From positions 28,682 through 92,681 of the forward strand of contig NZ_JAGTAR010000026.1 in NCBI RefSeq assembly GCF_018156225.1: a DNA stretch of 64,000 nucleotides, read 5' to 3'. Below, one piece after another: positions 26,231-36,228 of the stretch. This DNA is from Carboxylicivirga sediminis (GTDB taxonomy: Bacteria > Bacteroidota > Bacteroidia > Bacteroidales > Marinilabiliaceae). Every line of letters starts with the position of its first letter. Position 1 is the first letter of the stretch. Both the position numbers and the translations under genes were made by a program. The notes below the pieces were generated by a model. It searched no databases, had not been told where the DNA came from, and saw only the letters and a program-made list of their open reading frames with translations.

Positions 26231-26346
26231 AGGGAGTAATGTTATCTAATCGTTAAATGCATTTTATATGATGATTAAGGCTTTGTTAACTTGATGTGCT
26301 TGACCTTTTAGTCAGGAATAGATATATTCGATAAAAACCTCATATC

Positions 26347-27057
26347 ATGCATATTGTCGCTTATCTTAAGGATGCTTTATCTGCCTTGGGAGAGTTATTC
26401 TACCCACCAGTTTGTTCTTCATGCGGCAATCATTTGTTTAAAAACGAAACAGAAATATGTCAAATGTGCATAAGGAGACTGCCACGCACTTATTTTGAAA
26501 AACGACCATATGAAAATCAGGTCTCAATCATGATGTGGGGGCGATGCAGGGTAGAATGTGGGTTTGCATTGTTCTACTATCGAAAAGGTGAGCGTGTGCA
26601 ACAACTTTTGCACGATGTGAAATACCGGGGTAATCAGAAACTGGGTGTTGAACTTGGCAAGCAATTAGGGAAATTAATTAATCAGGCCAATCCCAATTTG
26701 TTTGATGAGCTAATACCTATTCCACTTCATCCTCGAAAAAAGCGGATAAGAGGTTTTAATCAGGCCGAAGTTATCTGTAATGGCCTTGCTGAGGTATTGT
26801 GTATTCCTGTTAATAGTTCTGATGTATACCGTAAAACACACACCACTTCACAAACCAAAAAAGGGCGTTTTGAGCGCTGGCAAAATGTGGAAGATATTTT
26901 TGATGTGGCCAATGCAGAACAACTTAAAAACAAACACCTCCTTGTTGTTGATGATGTGATTACAACTGGTTCAACCCTGGAAGCCTGCATCAATCAGCTT
27001 ACAGCCATTGAAGGCGTAAAGGTAAGCGTAGCCACTATTGCCTGTGCTGCTTTATAA
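26347..27057 (+). CDS. ComF-family phosphoribosyltransferase-like protein
   Basis: A 236-residue ComF homologue, a family tied to DNA uptake in competent bacteria. N-terminal Cys cluster (CSSCGNHLF ... CQMC, about 20-43) forms a zinc knuckle; the PRTase domain has the PRPP loop LLVVDDVITTGSTLEAC near residue 200 and the IPIPLHPRKKRIRGFNQAE segment. The stop overlaps the end of the convergent beta-barrel gene by six bases. Confidence 0.9.
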   Translation: MHIVAYLKDALSALGELFYPPVCSSCGNHLFKNETEICQMCIRRLPRTYFEKRPYENQVSIMMWGRCRVECGFALFYYRKGERVQQLLHDVKYRGNQKLGVELGKQLGKLINQANPNLFDELIPIPLHPRKKRIRGFNQAEVICNGLAEVLCIPVNSSDVYRKTHTTSQTKKGRFERWQNVEDIFDVANAEQLKNKHLLVVDDVITTGSTLEACINQLTAIEGVKVSVATIACAAL

Positions 27058-27702
27058 TAGCTTATCAAACTTATAGTACAAACTCACGACAAAGTTATTG
27101 TTGTATTGCCCTGGTTTTCGACTAATCCAGTGTGGTTTGGGATTGTAAACCGGTATTTCACCATCGTAAGGTATGCGGATGCGATTGATGGAATAGAACC
27201 AACGGGCATTCACCCATAACTTGTCAGTAAAATGATAGTTGAAGCCAAATATAGTTGCCCATTCAATATCCTGAAAGGGAACAACGCTGTGTGATGGAAG
27301 TTCGCCAATGGGTGTTCCGTCAATTTCTTCCTTACTACTCAAAAGTGTGCCTACCGATAGCCCTCCTTCGGCTGAGAATTGTTTATATTGGTATCTGCCC
27401 ACCAGCGGGAACTGAATGTAGCTAAGGTGTATCTTGTAATCGTCATACTTGCCTTTTTCAGGATTTGGTGCTTCACGGCTACCCTTCTGCATATAGGCAA
27501 TGTCTAGCTGGATATCCCAATGCTCTGTTATGGTGCGACTGACAAATGCACCCAGGTTGATGCCTACTTTATTGTAGCCTCCAAAGTTGTCGCCATCTAC
27601 CTGAGAAAAGGATGTGCCAAGTAAAGGACCAGCGCTAAATTCTTGTGCAACACTGGTAATGCTAGTGATTAAGATGAAGAAGAGTATGTTTAGTTTACGC
27701 AT
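27052..27702 (-). CDS. Outer-membrane beta-barrel protein
   Basis: A 216-residue protein with a signal peptide (about 1-19, ending VAQE) followed by alternating amphipathic strands such as VGINLGAFVSRTI, WDIQLDIAYMQKGS and FSAEGGLSVGTLL, closing with a strand VVSLYYKF. This is the small PorT-like (outer membrane protein beta-barrel) family of Bacteroidota. Its start overlaps the sirtuin gene end by eight bases, so the two are likely co-transcribed. Confidence 0.85.
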   Translation of the reverse strand: MRKLNILFFILITSITSVAQEFSAGPLLGTSFSQVDGDNFGGYNKVGINLGAFVSRTITEHWDIQLDIAYMQKGSREAPNPEKGKYDDYKIHLSYIQFPLVGRYQYKQFSAEGGLSVGTLLSSKEEIDGTPIGELPSHSVVPFQDIEWATIFGFNYHFTDKLWVNARWFYSINRIRIPYDGEIPVYNPKPHWISRKPGQYNNNFVVSLYYKFDKLL

Positions 27703-28396
27703 GTATGGTTTGTGTTAACAGGGTTATTAGTTTTGGTACACCGGTTGTTGCGTTTTCCTGTATGAAAGTAATTTTCTCAGAAGGAGTAAATGCTGGCTGA
27801 TGTGGGTCAATAATATATACAGGCGACTTGCCGGGTACATAGTTGAGCAGACCCGCCGCAGGATATACGTTTAAGGAGGTGCCTACCACAACAAATATAT
27901 CGGCTTCATTAACCAGATCTATGGCTGGTTGAATAGCCGGTACTGCTTCACCAAACCAAACAATATGTGGCCGTAATTGTGATCCCTTCTCACAAGTGTC
28001 ACCCCAATTAAGCTCCCAGCCATCTAGTTCATATACCAATGATTCGTCAATAGTACTTCTCACTTTCTTCAGTTCACCATGTAAGTGTAATACTTTTGAA
28101 CTACCTGCCTGCTCATGCAGGTCGTCAATATTCTGGGTAATAATTGTTACATCAAAATGCTTTTCCAATTCAACAAGACCGTTGTGTCCTTCATTGGGCT
28201 GACATTCGTATAATTGCTTACGTCGTTGATTATAAAATTCAAGTACCAGGTGTGGATCTTTTGCCCAGCCTTCAGGACTGGCCACCTGGGTAACATCATG
28301 GTTTTCCCATAAACCATTGTTATCCCTAAAGGTCTTAAGGCCACTTTCTGCACTAATCCCGGCACCAGTTAATACCACTAACTTTTTTTTCGACAT
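27695..28396 (-). CDS. cobB: Sir2-family NAD-dependent protein deacylase
   Basis: Removes acyl groups from lysines using NAD. At 233 residues it is close to CobB: LTGAGISAESGLKTFRD, ITQNIDDLHEQAGS, catalytic His in LHLHGEL, and VVGTSLNVYPAAGL. The FYNQRRKQL segment carries the Tyr-x-x-Arg pair known from class III sirtuins (desuccinylases). Between HGEL and LRPHIVWFGE only one Cys (DTCEKG) remains, so the four-Cys structural zinc site is missing. Confidence 0.92.
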   Translation of the reverse strand: MSKKKLVVLTGAGISAESGLKTFRDNNGLWENHDVTQVASPEGWAKDPHLVLEFYNQRRKQLYECQPNEGHNGLVELEKHFDVTIITQNIDDLHEQAGSSKVLHLHGELKKVRSTIDESLVYELDGWELNWGDTCEKGSQLRPHIVWFGEAVPAIQPAIDLVNEADIFVVVGTSLNVYPAAGLLNYVPGKSPVYIIDPHQPAFTPSEKITFIQENATTGVPKLITLLTQTIHA

Positions 28397-28568
28397 AATC
28401 GTGGGTTATTGTATGTATTAAAACAATGTTAGAGAAAATAAGCTGCAGCTTTAGCATGCTTACAATCGATGTTTTTATACCGATAAATGTAAAAGAATTG
28501 GGCGAGTATTCAAAAATATCACGTCGCTGCATTGGACATTGATCACACCAAATAATGCGTTATTTTTC

Positions 28569-28576
28569 TATCTTTG
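28569..28576 (+). promoter_or_regulatory. Candidate -7 element TATCTTTG before dnaG
   Basis: Fits TAnnTTTG and lies 35 bases upstream of the ATG at 28611; this supports that start over an in-frame one at 28539. No -33 match at 19 bases. Confidence 0.4.
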
Positions 28577-28610
28577 TGAACCGCTCAAAACGATTAGACA
28601 ATTCCAGAAG

Positions 28611-30557
28611 ATGATAGATCAGGTAACAGTTGATAAAGTGTTGGAAACAGCCAATAGCCAAATTGTTGAGGTTGTTTCTGATTACGTTACCCTAAGGAGA
28701 AGAGGAATTAACTACTTGGGAAATTGCCCGTTTCATAATGAGAAAACTCCATCGTTTACCGTTTCACCCCATAAGGGGATATTCAAATGCTTTGGGTGTG
28801 GCGAAGGGGGTAATGCGCTCAACTTTGTGATGAAGCATGATCAGCTTTCATTTGTTGATGCCATTAAGTACCTGGGTAAAAAGTTCAATATTGAGATTGA
28901 GGAAGAAGAGTACTCACCTGAGCAGTTAAAGCAAAAGAATGAGCGGGAGAGTATGATGGTGTTGAGTGAATATGCCGGGCATTTCTTCAGCAAAAATCTC
29001 AACGAAACCGATGAAGGCAAATCGGTAGGTTTAGGTTATTTCCGGAGTCGCGGTTTTCGGGATGACATCATTGAAAAGTTCCAGTTGGGCTATTCCCCCG
29101 AACAAAGAGATGCTTTAACGCAAGAGGCGCTAAGGCAAGGCTATAAGCTCGAATACCTTGAGAAGACTGGATTGACTGTGGTGCGGGATAATTACCAGGC
29201 TGATCGATTCAGGGGGCGTGTGATGTTTCCCATCCACAGCCTGGCTGGTAAGGTAATTGCTTTTGGGGGCCGTATTCTTAAGAACGATAAGAAAACAGCC
29301 AAGTACCTAAACTCACCCGAATCGGAAATATACCATAAGAGCCGGGTGTTGTATGGTATTTATCATGCCAAACAAGAGATTACGCGACAAGACCGTTGTT
29401 ACCTGGTTGAGGGCTATACTGATGTGCTGGCATTCCATCAGTCGGGTATTAGTAATGTAGTGGCCTCGTCGGGTACAGCCCTTACTTCTGATCAAATTCG
29501 GCTGATTGCCCGTTTCACTAAGAATATTACCATTATTTATGATGGCGATCCGGCAGGATTAAAAGCATCATTACGTGGTATTGACCTGGTTTTGGCTGAG
29601 GGCATGAATGTGAAGATTCTTTTGCTGCCCGATGGTGAAGACCCCGATTCGTTTGCTAAAGAAAGGAACGATGAGCAGCTGACGCAATATATCGAACAAC
29701 ATCAGCAGGATTTTATCAAATTTAAAACATCACTGCTGTTGGAGGAGGCTCAGAATGATCCCATTAAAAAGGCTCAGCTAATTCAAGATATCGTACGCAG
29801 CATATCAATTATACCAGACAGTATTACGCGCTCGGTGTATGTGAAGGAGTGTAGCACACTGCTGAAAGTAGATGAACGTGTGCTGATGCAGGAGACAGGT
29901 AAGCTGCAACGTAAGAAACAGGAGGAAGATTTCAGGAGAAATGCGCCACGTAATGACAGTAGTATGCAGTCGCGGCCTGCCGAAACAGCTCCTGCACCAG
30001 AAAAGCGTACACCAAGCAATCCGCTTGAACTGGAAGAGCGTGAGATATTACGTTTCCTCGTAAAGTTTGGTGAACGCCCGGTTAATCCCGATGAAGATGA
30101 GAAAGTGACCGTCGGTCAGTATATCTTGCATGAGTTGCGACAAGATGACCTGCTAAGCGTTAATCCCATCTATAATAAAATGATGGATGCTTATGAAGCA
30201 GTGAGTGACAAAACCGATATGCCTGCGCTGAAGTTTTTTGTGAACAGCGCCGATCCTGATTTGAGCCGACTGGCATCTGACTTGGTTGGTAAGGAGCACG
30301 ATCTGAGTAAGATTCATCATAAATTTGGCATAGTAACCAATGCAGAGGAACTATTGCCCAACCTGGTGCCCAAGATTGTAATGGAGCTGAAATGGAAAAA
30401 GGTGAAAACGGTTATTAAAGAAAAGCGGCAGCAGCTTCAGCAGATGGAAGTAAACGGTAACATGGAAGGCCTGATGGAACTTATGCAGGAGCTCAATACC
30501 TGGCAACAGGTGCTTGCCCACATCTCCAAAGAACTTGGAGGAAGAACAATTGTGTAA
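28611..30557 (+). CDS. dnaG: DNA primase
   Basis: Makes RNA primers at the replication fork. The start at 28611 gives 648 residues opening MIDQVTVDKVLE. The zinc-binding CHC2 domain shows CPFHNEKTPSF and CFGCGEGG; the TOPRIM domain has LVEGYTDVLAFHQSG and IYDGDPAGLKASLRG. The C-terminal part, past residue about 450, is the DnaB-interacting helical region and is variable. Followed after 18 bases by the FMN-binding protein gene. Confidence 0.96.
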   Translation: MIDQVTVDKVLETANSQIVEVVSDYVTLRRRGINYLGNCPFHNEKTPSFTVSPHKGIFKCFGCGEGGNALNFVMKHDQLSFVDAIKYLGKKFNIEIEEEEYSPEQLKQKNERESMMVLSEYAGHFFSKNLNETDEGKSVGLGYFRSRGFRDDIIEKFQLGYSPEQRDALTQEALRQGYKLEYLEKTGLTVVRDNYQADRFRGRVMFPIHSLAGKVIAFGGRILKNDKKTAKYLNSPESEIYHKSRVLYGIYHAKQEITRQDRCYLVEGYTDVLAFHQSGISNVVASSGTALTSDQIRLIARFTKNITIIYDGDPAGLKASLRGIDLVLAEGMNVKILLLPDGEDPDSFAKERNDEQLTQYIEQHQQDFIKFKTSLLLEEAQNDPIKKAQLIQDIVRSISIIPDSITRSVYVKECSTLLKVDERVLMQETGKLQRKKQEEDFRRNAPRNDSSMQSRPAETAPAPEKRTPSNPLELEEREILRFLVKFGERPVNPDEDEKVTVGQYILHELRQDDLLSVNPIYNKMMDAYEAVSDKTDMPALKFFVNSADPDLSRLASDLVGKEHDLSKIHHKFGIVTNAEELLPNLVPKIVMELKWKKVKTVIKEKRQQLQQMEVNGNMEGLMELMQELNTWQQVLAHISKELGGRTIV

Positions 30558-30575
30558 ACTATATATTAAAGCATA

Positions 30576-31097
30576 ATGCAAACGCTTAATCATACCGATA
30601 AAGAGGTTATTGAAGCCATTATACTCAAAGCCAATATTTGCTTTGTAGGAGTGGTGGACCAGAACAACAAGCCCTATGTACTGCCAATGAATTATGGCTA
30701 TAAGGATAATGTTATTTACCTGCATTCGGCACCCGAAGGACGTTTAATCGATATCGTCAATAACAACCCAAATATCTGTATCACTTTTTCCATTGATAAT
30801 GAGTTGGTGTTTCAACATCCGGAAGTGGCCTGCAGCTACCGAATGACATCGAAAAGTGTGGTGGCAATGGGACAGGTGCAGTGGATAGAAGATATGGATG
30901 AGAAACGCGAGGCACTGAATATCCTGATGAAAACTTACAGTGATAAGCTGTTTAACTACAGTGATCCGGCCGTTCGTAATGTGAAAATGTGGAAAATACC
31001 CATTGATGAGGTGACGTGTAAAGAATTTGGGGCGCCTCATGATGAATACCGCCTTAAGCGCAACCTTGATGAACTGAAAAATGTGTCGGGTAAATAA
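30576..31097 (+). CDS. Pyridoxamine 5'-phosphate oxidase-fold, FMN-binding protein
   Basis: A 173-residue split-barrel protein of the NimA/'flavin nucleotide-binding' group: CFVGVVDQNNKPYVLPMNYG, YLHSAPEGRLIDI and MTSKSVVAMGQVQWIED are the usual strand and phosphate-loop motifs. Probably a flavoprotein reductase of unknown substrate. It shares the dnaG transcript by spacing. Confidence 0.88.
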   Translation: MQTLNHTDKEVIEAIILKANICFVGVVDQNNKPYVLPMNYGYKDNVIYLHSAPEGRLIDIVNNNPNICITFSIDNELVFQHPEVACSYRMTSKSVVAMGQVQWIEDMDEKREALNILMKTYSDKLFNYSDPAVRNVKMWKIPIDEVTCKEFGAPHDEYRLKRNLDELKNVSGK

Positions 31098-31144
31098 AGT
31101 TTGTTAATTTAGTAACTGATTATTAAGAATTACACCATTAGTCA

Positions 31145-31840
31145 ATGAAGCAATTACTCCTTACCTCCATTATTGTATTTTGTTTGGTAATGGTTGCCAG
31201 TGGGCAGACAGATACATATAAAGATTATAAAGTAGTTTACTCACAGGGTTTTAACAAAGAGAGTTCGACTAGCGATTTTGAATTCTCCGATGCATCAAAG
31301 TGGCTGATTAGCAAAAACGGTAAGCCCGGAAAGACCCTCAAATGCCTTGGGAAAGGAGATTATGAAAACATGCATGAAGGCCCTTCTGTAGTGGCTGTGT
31401 TAAAAGATTATGAGCTGAAAGATTTTGTGGTAGAAATGGATGTGGTGCAAAATGGTAAAGATTTTAGTCTGCTCGATTTCTGCATCTTTTTCGATATAAA
31501 AGATAAGAACAACTATTGTTATGCGCAGATAGCCAGTAAGGCCGATAAGAAGAGCCACAATGTGTTTGCTGTTAGCAGCGATCGTCCCAAAAGGATAGGA
31601 ACAGTTTACGAAGAAGGAATTATCTGGCAAATGAATGAATGGCAACATATACGCATGGAGCGAAATACTTCTGCCAAATCCATCAAAGTGTATTTTGATG
31701 GAGAACTCGTACTTGAGGTAGCCGATGACATGTCAGCCGGTGGTCATATCGGCTTTGGATCGTCGCACAGCGCGCTTAAAATTGATAACTTCAAGGTGAG
31801 TGCACCCTTCTTCGAATCTAACACAAAAACTATTTTCTAA
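31145..31840 (+). CDS. Secreted LamG/DUF1080-like protein
   Basis: A 231-residue protein with a signal peptide (about 1-20, ending ASGQ). The rest looks like a concanavalin-type jelly roll: FVVEMDVVQNGKDFSLLDF, NNYCYAQIASKADKKSHNVF, NEWQHIRMERN, VYFDGELVLEV and GHIGFGSSHSALKIDNFKV. This pattern is shared by DUF1080 glycan-active proteins and LamG domains; catalytic residues cannot be assigned. The SpmAB gene starts six bases later. Confidence 0.75.
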   Translation: MKQLLLTSIIVFCLVMVASGQTDTYKDYKVVYSQGFNKESSTSDFEFSDASKWLISKNGKPGKTLKCLGKGDYENMHEGPSVVAVLKDYELKDFVVEMDVVQNGKDFSLLDFCIFFDIKDKNNYCYAQIASKADKKSHNVFAVSSDRPKRIGTVYEEGIIWQMNEWQHIRMERNTSAKSIKVYFDGELVLEVADDMSAGGHIGFGSSHSALKIDNFKVSAPFFESNTKTIF

Positions 31841-31846
31841 ACGCCT

Positions 31847-33079
31847 ATGGCTCTTAATTATCTCTGGGTTGCTTTTTTCCTCATTGCTTTTGTTGTTGGA
31901 CTGGTGCGTCTGATCTTCTTTGGCGATATGGAGGTGTTTCCGGAGATGATGAATGCCACTTTTGACAGTGCCAAAACAGGTTTTGAAATATCATTGGGAC
32001 TAACCGGAGCTCTTACGCTCTGGATGGGTCTCATGCGCATTGGTGAGAAGGGCGGCATGATCAATGTAATGTCGCGATTGATTGGCCCTTTCTTCAGTCG
32101 TTTGTTTCCTGAACTACCCAAGAACCATCCGGCTTATGGCAGCATGATGATGAACATTGCGGCCAATATGCTGGGGCTTGACAATGCAGCCACACCGGTT
32201 GGACTCAAAGCCATGCAAGAGCTGCAATCAACTAACAAGAGTAAGGATACAGCCTCCAATGCCCAAATCATGTTTCTGGTACTTAATACCAGTGGATTAA
32301 CAATCATTCCCATTAGTGTGATGGCCATTCGAGCTACTGAAGGCGCATCTAATCCTTCTGATATCTTCCTGCCAATACTTTTGGCTACATTCTTTAGTAC
32401 CATTGTGGGTATCATTGCTGTATCAATTGTTCAACGCATCAATTTATTAGATAAGGTAATACTTGCATATCTGGGTGGCTTTACAGCATTAATTGGCGGG
32501 TTTATATACTACCTCAACACCTTATCGAAAGAAGAGGTGAATACCGTGTCTTTATTAGGAGCCAACCTGCTTTTATTTTTAGTCATTGTTACCTTTATAC
32601 TGATGGCTCTCCGTAAAAAAGTAAATGTGTATGATGCTTTTATTGACGGGGCCAAAGATGGTTTTAAAATCGCCGTTAAGATTATTCCATTCTTAGTGGC
32701 AATACTGGTTGCAGTGGCTGTTTTTCGTACTTCTGGAACCATGGATTTCTTATTGGATGGCTTTCGTTTAGCTGCTGATCTTATTGGTGTGGATGCGCGT
32801 TTTGTGGATGCGTTGCCAACTGCCTTTATGAAGCCCTTAAGCGGTGGTGCTGCCCGTGGGATGATGGTTGAAGCCATTCACACACATGGCGTTGATTCCT
32901 TTGCCGGCCGTATGGCAAGTACCATACAGGGTTCTACAGATACCACCTTTTATGTGCTGGCCGTATATTTTGGCTCGGTGGGCATAAAGAAAACCCGTCA
33001 TGCTCTGTCGTGCGGTCTTATAGCCGATTTTGCCGGTATTGTGGCCTCCATTCTGCTGGCATACCTGTTTTTTGGTTAG
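31847..33079 (+). CDS. SpmA-SpmB fusion (nucleoside recognition 'Gate' membrane protein)
   Basis: A 410-residue integral membrane protein joining homologues of the Bacillus spore maturation proteins SpmA and SpmB. Two Gate domains are seen: the first with LGLTGALTLWMGLMRIGEK and LGLDNAATPVGLKAM, the second with IKIIPFLVAILVAVAVF-like helix and PLSGGAARGMM then GSTDTTFYVLAVYFG. The fused form is common in non-sporulating Bacteroidota, where its transport role is unknown. Confidence 0.9.
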   Translation: MALNYLWVAFFLIAFVVGLVRLIFFGDMEVFPEMMNATFDSAKTGFEISLGLTGALTLWMGLMRIGEKGGMINVMSRLIGPFFSRLFPELPKNHPAYGSMMMNIAANMLGLDNAATPVGLKAMQELQSTNKSKDTASNAQIMFLVLNTSGLTIIPISVMAIRATEGASNPSDIFLPILLATFFSTIVGIIAVSIVQRINLLDKVILAYLGGFTALIGGFIYYLNTLSKEEVNTVSLLGANLLLFLVIVTFILMALRKKVNVYDAFIDGAKDGFKIAVKIIPFLVAILVAVAVFRTSGTMDFLLDGFRLAADLIGVDARFVDALPTAFMKPLSGGAARGMMVEAIHTHGVDSFAGRMASTIQGSTDTTFYVLAVYFGSVGIKKTRHALSCGLIADFAGIVASILLAYLFFG

Positions 33080-33090
33080 GGAAAAATACA

Positions 33091-33112
33091 AAAGCCACCG
33101 CAAGGTGGCTTT
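33091..33112. terminator. Bidirectional terminator
   Basis: AAAGCCACC / GGTGGCTTT stem with a GCAA tetraloop, between the convergent spmAB-like and atpG genes. An A-rich stretch on the left supplies the T-run for the minus-strand transcript. Confidence 0.8.
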
Positions 33113-33147
33113 CTCATATCTTATAATTTTCACTCTATTCTTAAAAG

Positions 33148-34029
33148 TTACTTTTTCAAGGCTTCAGCACCACCAACAATCTCAAGTATTTCAGTAGTTA
33201 TGGCTCCCTGACGCGCTTTATTATACTGTAGTTGCAGTTCGCCAAGCATATCAGTGGCATTATCCGTGGCTTTGTGCATGGATGTCATACGGGCACCATG
33301 CTCCGATGCCAGCGATTCCAGTATTACACGGTAAAACATGGTCTTTAAGGCATCAGGTATTACTTTGGTAATAAAGGTTGGTACATCAGGCTCAATAATA
33401 TAATCAGCGGTTAATTGTTCCACCTCATTGGCTTTGGGCAGTTCCATTGGCAAAAACTGCTCTGAACGAATGATTTGTACGGCCGCATTCTTGTACTCGT
33501 TATACACCAGAACCACCCTATCATATTGCTTGTTGACGAACGCTTCCATTAATTCATGTGCCACATCGGTGACCTTTTCAAGGTTGGTATGGGAATAAAT
33601 CTCATTATGATCCTTAACCACGTTGTAGCCTCGCTGTTTTAGAATTTTTTGCGCCTGTTTACCAATCGCTAGTATATCAACATTGCCGGCACTGTTTTGT
33701 AGCTTAAAATCGACTTTGCACAGCTTCTCAACTTCCTTAATCACATTGGTATTAAAGGCACCACACAGTCCTCTGTTCGATGAAATTGCAATAATCAATA
33801 TTTTACGAGGCTCGCGCACCTCGGCCCATTCGAGTTGAAATCCTTCCTCCAGTGCTTCAGATAGTTTACGAATAATATTCGCCAATCTGTCAACATAGGG
33901 GCGAATATAGGAGATATCGTCCTGTGCCTTTTTAAATTTGGCAGCTGATACCATTTTCATGGCACTTGTTACCTGCCTGGTGGTTTTAACCGAGTTAATG
34001 CGAATACGTATGTCCTTTAAGCTTGGCAT
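33148..34029 (-). CDS. atpG: F-type ATP synthase subunit gamma
   Basis: Rotor shaft of F1. 293 residues, opening MPSLKDIRIRINSVKTTRQV with long N-terminal helix (ITSAMKMVSAAKFKKAQ-like) and ending with the partner helix QYNKARQGAITTEILEIVGG. Both coiled-coil helices are typical. It is the last gene of the atpBEFHAG operon, six bases after atpA. Confidence 0.97.
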   Translation of the reverse strand: MPSLKDIRIRINSVKTTRQVTSAMKMVSAAKFKKAQDDISYIRPYVDRLANIIRKLSEALEEGFQLEWAEVREPRKILIIAISSNRGLCGAFNTNVIKEVEKLCKVDFKLQNSAGNVDILAIGKQAQKILKQRGYNVVKDHNEIYSHTNLEKVTDVAHELMEAFVNKQYDRVVLVYNEYKNAAVQIIRSEQFLPMELPKANEVEQLTADYIIEPDVPTFITKVIPDALKTMFYRVILESLASEHGARMTSMHKATDNATDMLGELQLQYNKARQGAITTEILEIVGGAEALKK

Positions 34030-34035
34030 AGTTAA

Positions 34036-35619
34036 TTATTCTTCGGTTATGTATTTGTCAGCTGTATCATTGGCTAGTGCCTCAATCTGGCTGGTGATTT
34101 CGTCGTTATATTTGCCTTTTTTAATGTCGCTAAGGAGTGCCTGATGACTTATTTGCAGGCTTTCAATAAATTCCTTTTGCCATTCTTTTATTTTATCGGC
34201 TGGCACATTTTTAAGCAGACCTTTTGTACCACAATAAATCAGTGCTACTTGTTCTTCTACTTTAACCGGTTGGTATTGCGGTTGCTTTAATAACTCAACA
34301 TTTTTACGGCCTTTATCCAATACCAGCATGGTAGCCGGGTCAAGATCAGAACCAAATTTGGCAAATGCTTCCAGCTCGCGGTATTGGGCCTGGTCAAGTT
34401 TCAACGTACCGGCAACCTTTTTCATGGGTTTAATTTGCGCACTACCTCCCACACGTGACACAGAGATACCGACGTTGATGGCGGGGCGCACACCTGAGTT
34501 AAACAGGTCACTTTCCAGGAATATCTGCCCATCGGTGATGGAGATAACGTTGGTAGGGATATAAGCTGAAACGTCACCGGCTTGCGTTTCAATAATTGGT
34601 AAAGCAGTAAGCGAACCACCTCCTTTTACCAATGGACGTATGGATTCGGGTAAATCGTTCATTTTGGCTGCAATCTCATCCGATTCGATGATTTTAGCAG
34701 CACGCTCCAGTAAGCGGCTATGCAGGTAAAATACATCACCAGGGTATGCTTCACGACCTGGTGGACGACGCAGCAGCAAACTTACTTCTCGGTATGAAAC
34801 TGCCTGCTTCGATAGGTCATCGTAAATAATGAGTGCTGAACGACCTGTATCACGGAAATATTCACCTATAGCTGTTCCCGAGAATGGTGCGTAAAACTGC
34901 ATAGCTGAAGGATCGGCGGCAGGTGCAGATACCACTGTGGTATACTCCATAGCACCATGTTTCTCAAGTGTATTTACAATCTGAGCAACGGTGCTGCCTT
35001 TTTGTCCAACCGCCACATAAATACAATACACTGGCTCGCCATCGTCGTAAAATGAGCGCTGGTTAATTATTGTATCAACGGCAATGGCTGTTTTACCGGT
35101 TTGACGGTCGCCAATAATCAGCTCGCGCTGGCCACGACCGATAGGTGTCATTGCATCAACAGCCAACAGACCCGTTTGCAAAGGCTCTTTTACCGGCTGA
35201 CGGTATATCACCTGAGGTGCTTTGCGTTCAAGCGGCATTTCAAAGGTTTCTCCCTGTATAGGGCCTTTACCATCGATGGGTTCACCAATGGCATTAATTA
35301 CGCGGCCAACCACACCTTCACCCACATTAATGGAAGCAATACGCCCGGTACGTTTCACTAAATCGCCTTCTTTTACGGCTTGTGATGAGCCAAACAGCAC
35401 AACCCCAACATTATCTTGTTCAAGGTTGAGTACTACGCCCATACACGATTCCAGCTCAACCAGCTCGTTGGCTTTTACATTGGTAAGACCAAATACGCGG
35501 GCAATTCCGTCACCCACCTGTAAAACAGTTCCAACTTCTTCCAGGTCGGTTGATGTTTGGAAGCCTGCTATCTGTTTTTTTAATAAATCCGATACTTCAG
35601 CCGGTTTTATCGTATCCAT
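34036..35619 (-). CDS. atpA: F-type ATP synthase subunit alpha
   Basis: Non-catalytic nucleotide-binding subunit of F1, 527 residues. Walker [16 protein letters not shown], the [20 protein letters not shown] segment with the Arg-rich loop, and [17 protein letters not shown] are diagnostic. N-terminal sequence [13 protein letters not shown] is the delta-contact helix. Lies 21 bases after atpH. Confidence 0.98.
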   Translation of the reverse strand: MDTIKPAEVSDLLKKQIAGFQTSTDLEEVGTVLQVGDGIARVFGLTNVKANELVELESCMGVVLNLEQDNVGVVLFGSSQAVKEGDLVKRTGRIASINVGEGVVGRVINAIGEPIDGKGPIQGETFEMPLERKAPQVIYRQPVKEPLQTGLLAVDAMTPIGRGQRELIIGDRQTGKTAIAVDTIINQRSFYDDGEPVYCIYVAVGQKGSTVAQIVNTLEKHGAMEYTTVVSAPAADPSAMQFYAPFSGTAIGEYFRDTGRSALIIYDDLSKQAVSYREVSLLLRRPPGREAYPGDVFYLHSRLLERAAKIIESDEIAAKMNDLPESIRPLVKGGGSLTALPIIETQAGDVSAYIPTNVISITDGQIFLESDLFNSGVRPAINVGISVSRVGGSAQIKPMKKVAGTLKLDQAQYRELEAFAKFGSDLDPATMLVLDKGRKNVELLKQPQYQPVKVEEQVALIYCGTKGLLKNVPADKIKEWQKEFIESLQISHQALLSDIKKGKYNDEITSQIEALANDTADKYITEE

Positions 35620-35640
35620 CAGAAAATCAATTTAGTACGT

Positions 35641-36177
35641 TTAACTAAGCAATTGCTTTTTAATTTGTTTCAACTTAGTGCTCATGCTGGCGTCGGCCAT
35701 TTTTCCATCTACCTTTAGTATAAAGCCGCCTAGTAATTCGGGCTTTACTTTGATGGTGAGCTCAATGGGTGCCTTAAATTGCTCTTTTAAAAACTGATTC
35801 AGTACATCGTGTTGCTGGTCATCAAAGTCAATGGCAGTGTATACTGTTACTTCTTTGATGCCTTTTTCATTTTTGTACAACCAGATAAAGCGCCTGTTGA
35901 TATCTGTCAATAGAACCTCTCTGTTATTGGTTATCAGTAAGTCCAAAAGGTTGAGCGTGCTTATGTTAACCTTTCCTTCCAAAACCGAATGAAATGCCTG
36001 TTTTTTCTGGCCGGGCTTAACTACCGGGCTGTTCAGCAAATCGGTAAAGCCTTCAGCATCGTTGCAATAGCTTTGCAGCAAATTTACATCCTGGTAAATC
36101 TGCTCCAGTTCTTTTTGCTCCATAGCGAGCTTAAAAAGTGCTTTGGCATATCTGTCGGCTATTAAGCTTCTGTTCAT
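35641..36177 (-). CDS. atpH: F-type ATP synthase subunit delta
   Basis: Peripheral stalk subunit (OSCP-like) of 178 residues: IADRYAKALFKLAMEQ at the start, LLDLLITNNREVLL in the middle and LLGGFILKVDGKMADASM at the end are the standard markers. It joins the b subunit to alpha; operon position between atpF and atpA agrees. Confidence 0.94.
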   Translation of the reverse strand: MNRSLIADRYAKALFKLAMEQKELEQIYQDVNLLQSYCNDAEGFTDLLNSPVVKPGQKKQAFHSVLEGKVNISTLNLLDLLITNNREVLLTDINRRFIWLYKNEKGIKEVTVYTAIDFDDQQHDVLNQFLKEQFKAPIELTIKVKPELLGGFILKVDGKMADASMSTKLKQIKKQLLS

Positions 36178-36228
36178 TCTCTTGTATTCAGAGGTGTTCT
36201 ACCTGTTGTTGATTAGTGCATAAGCGCA

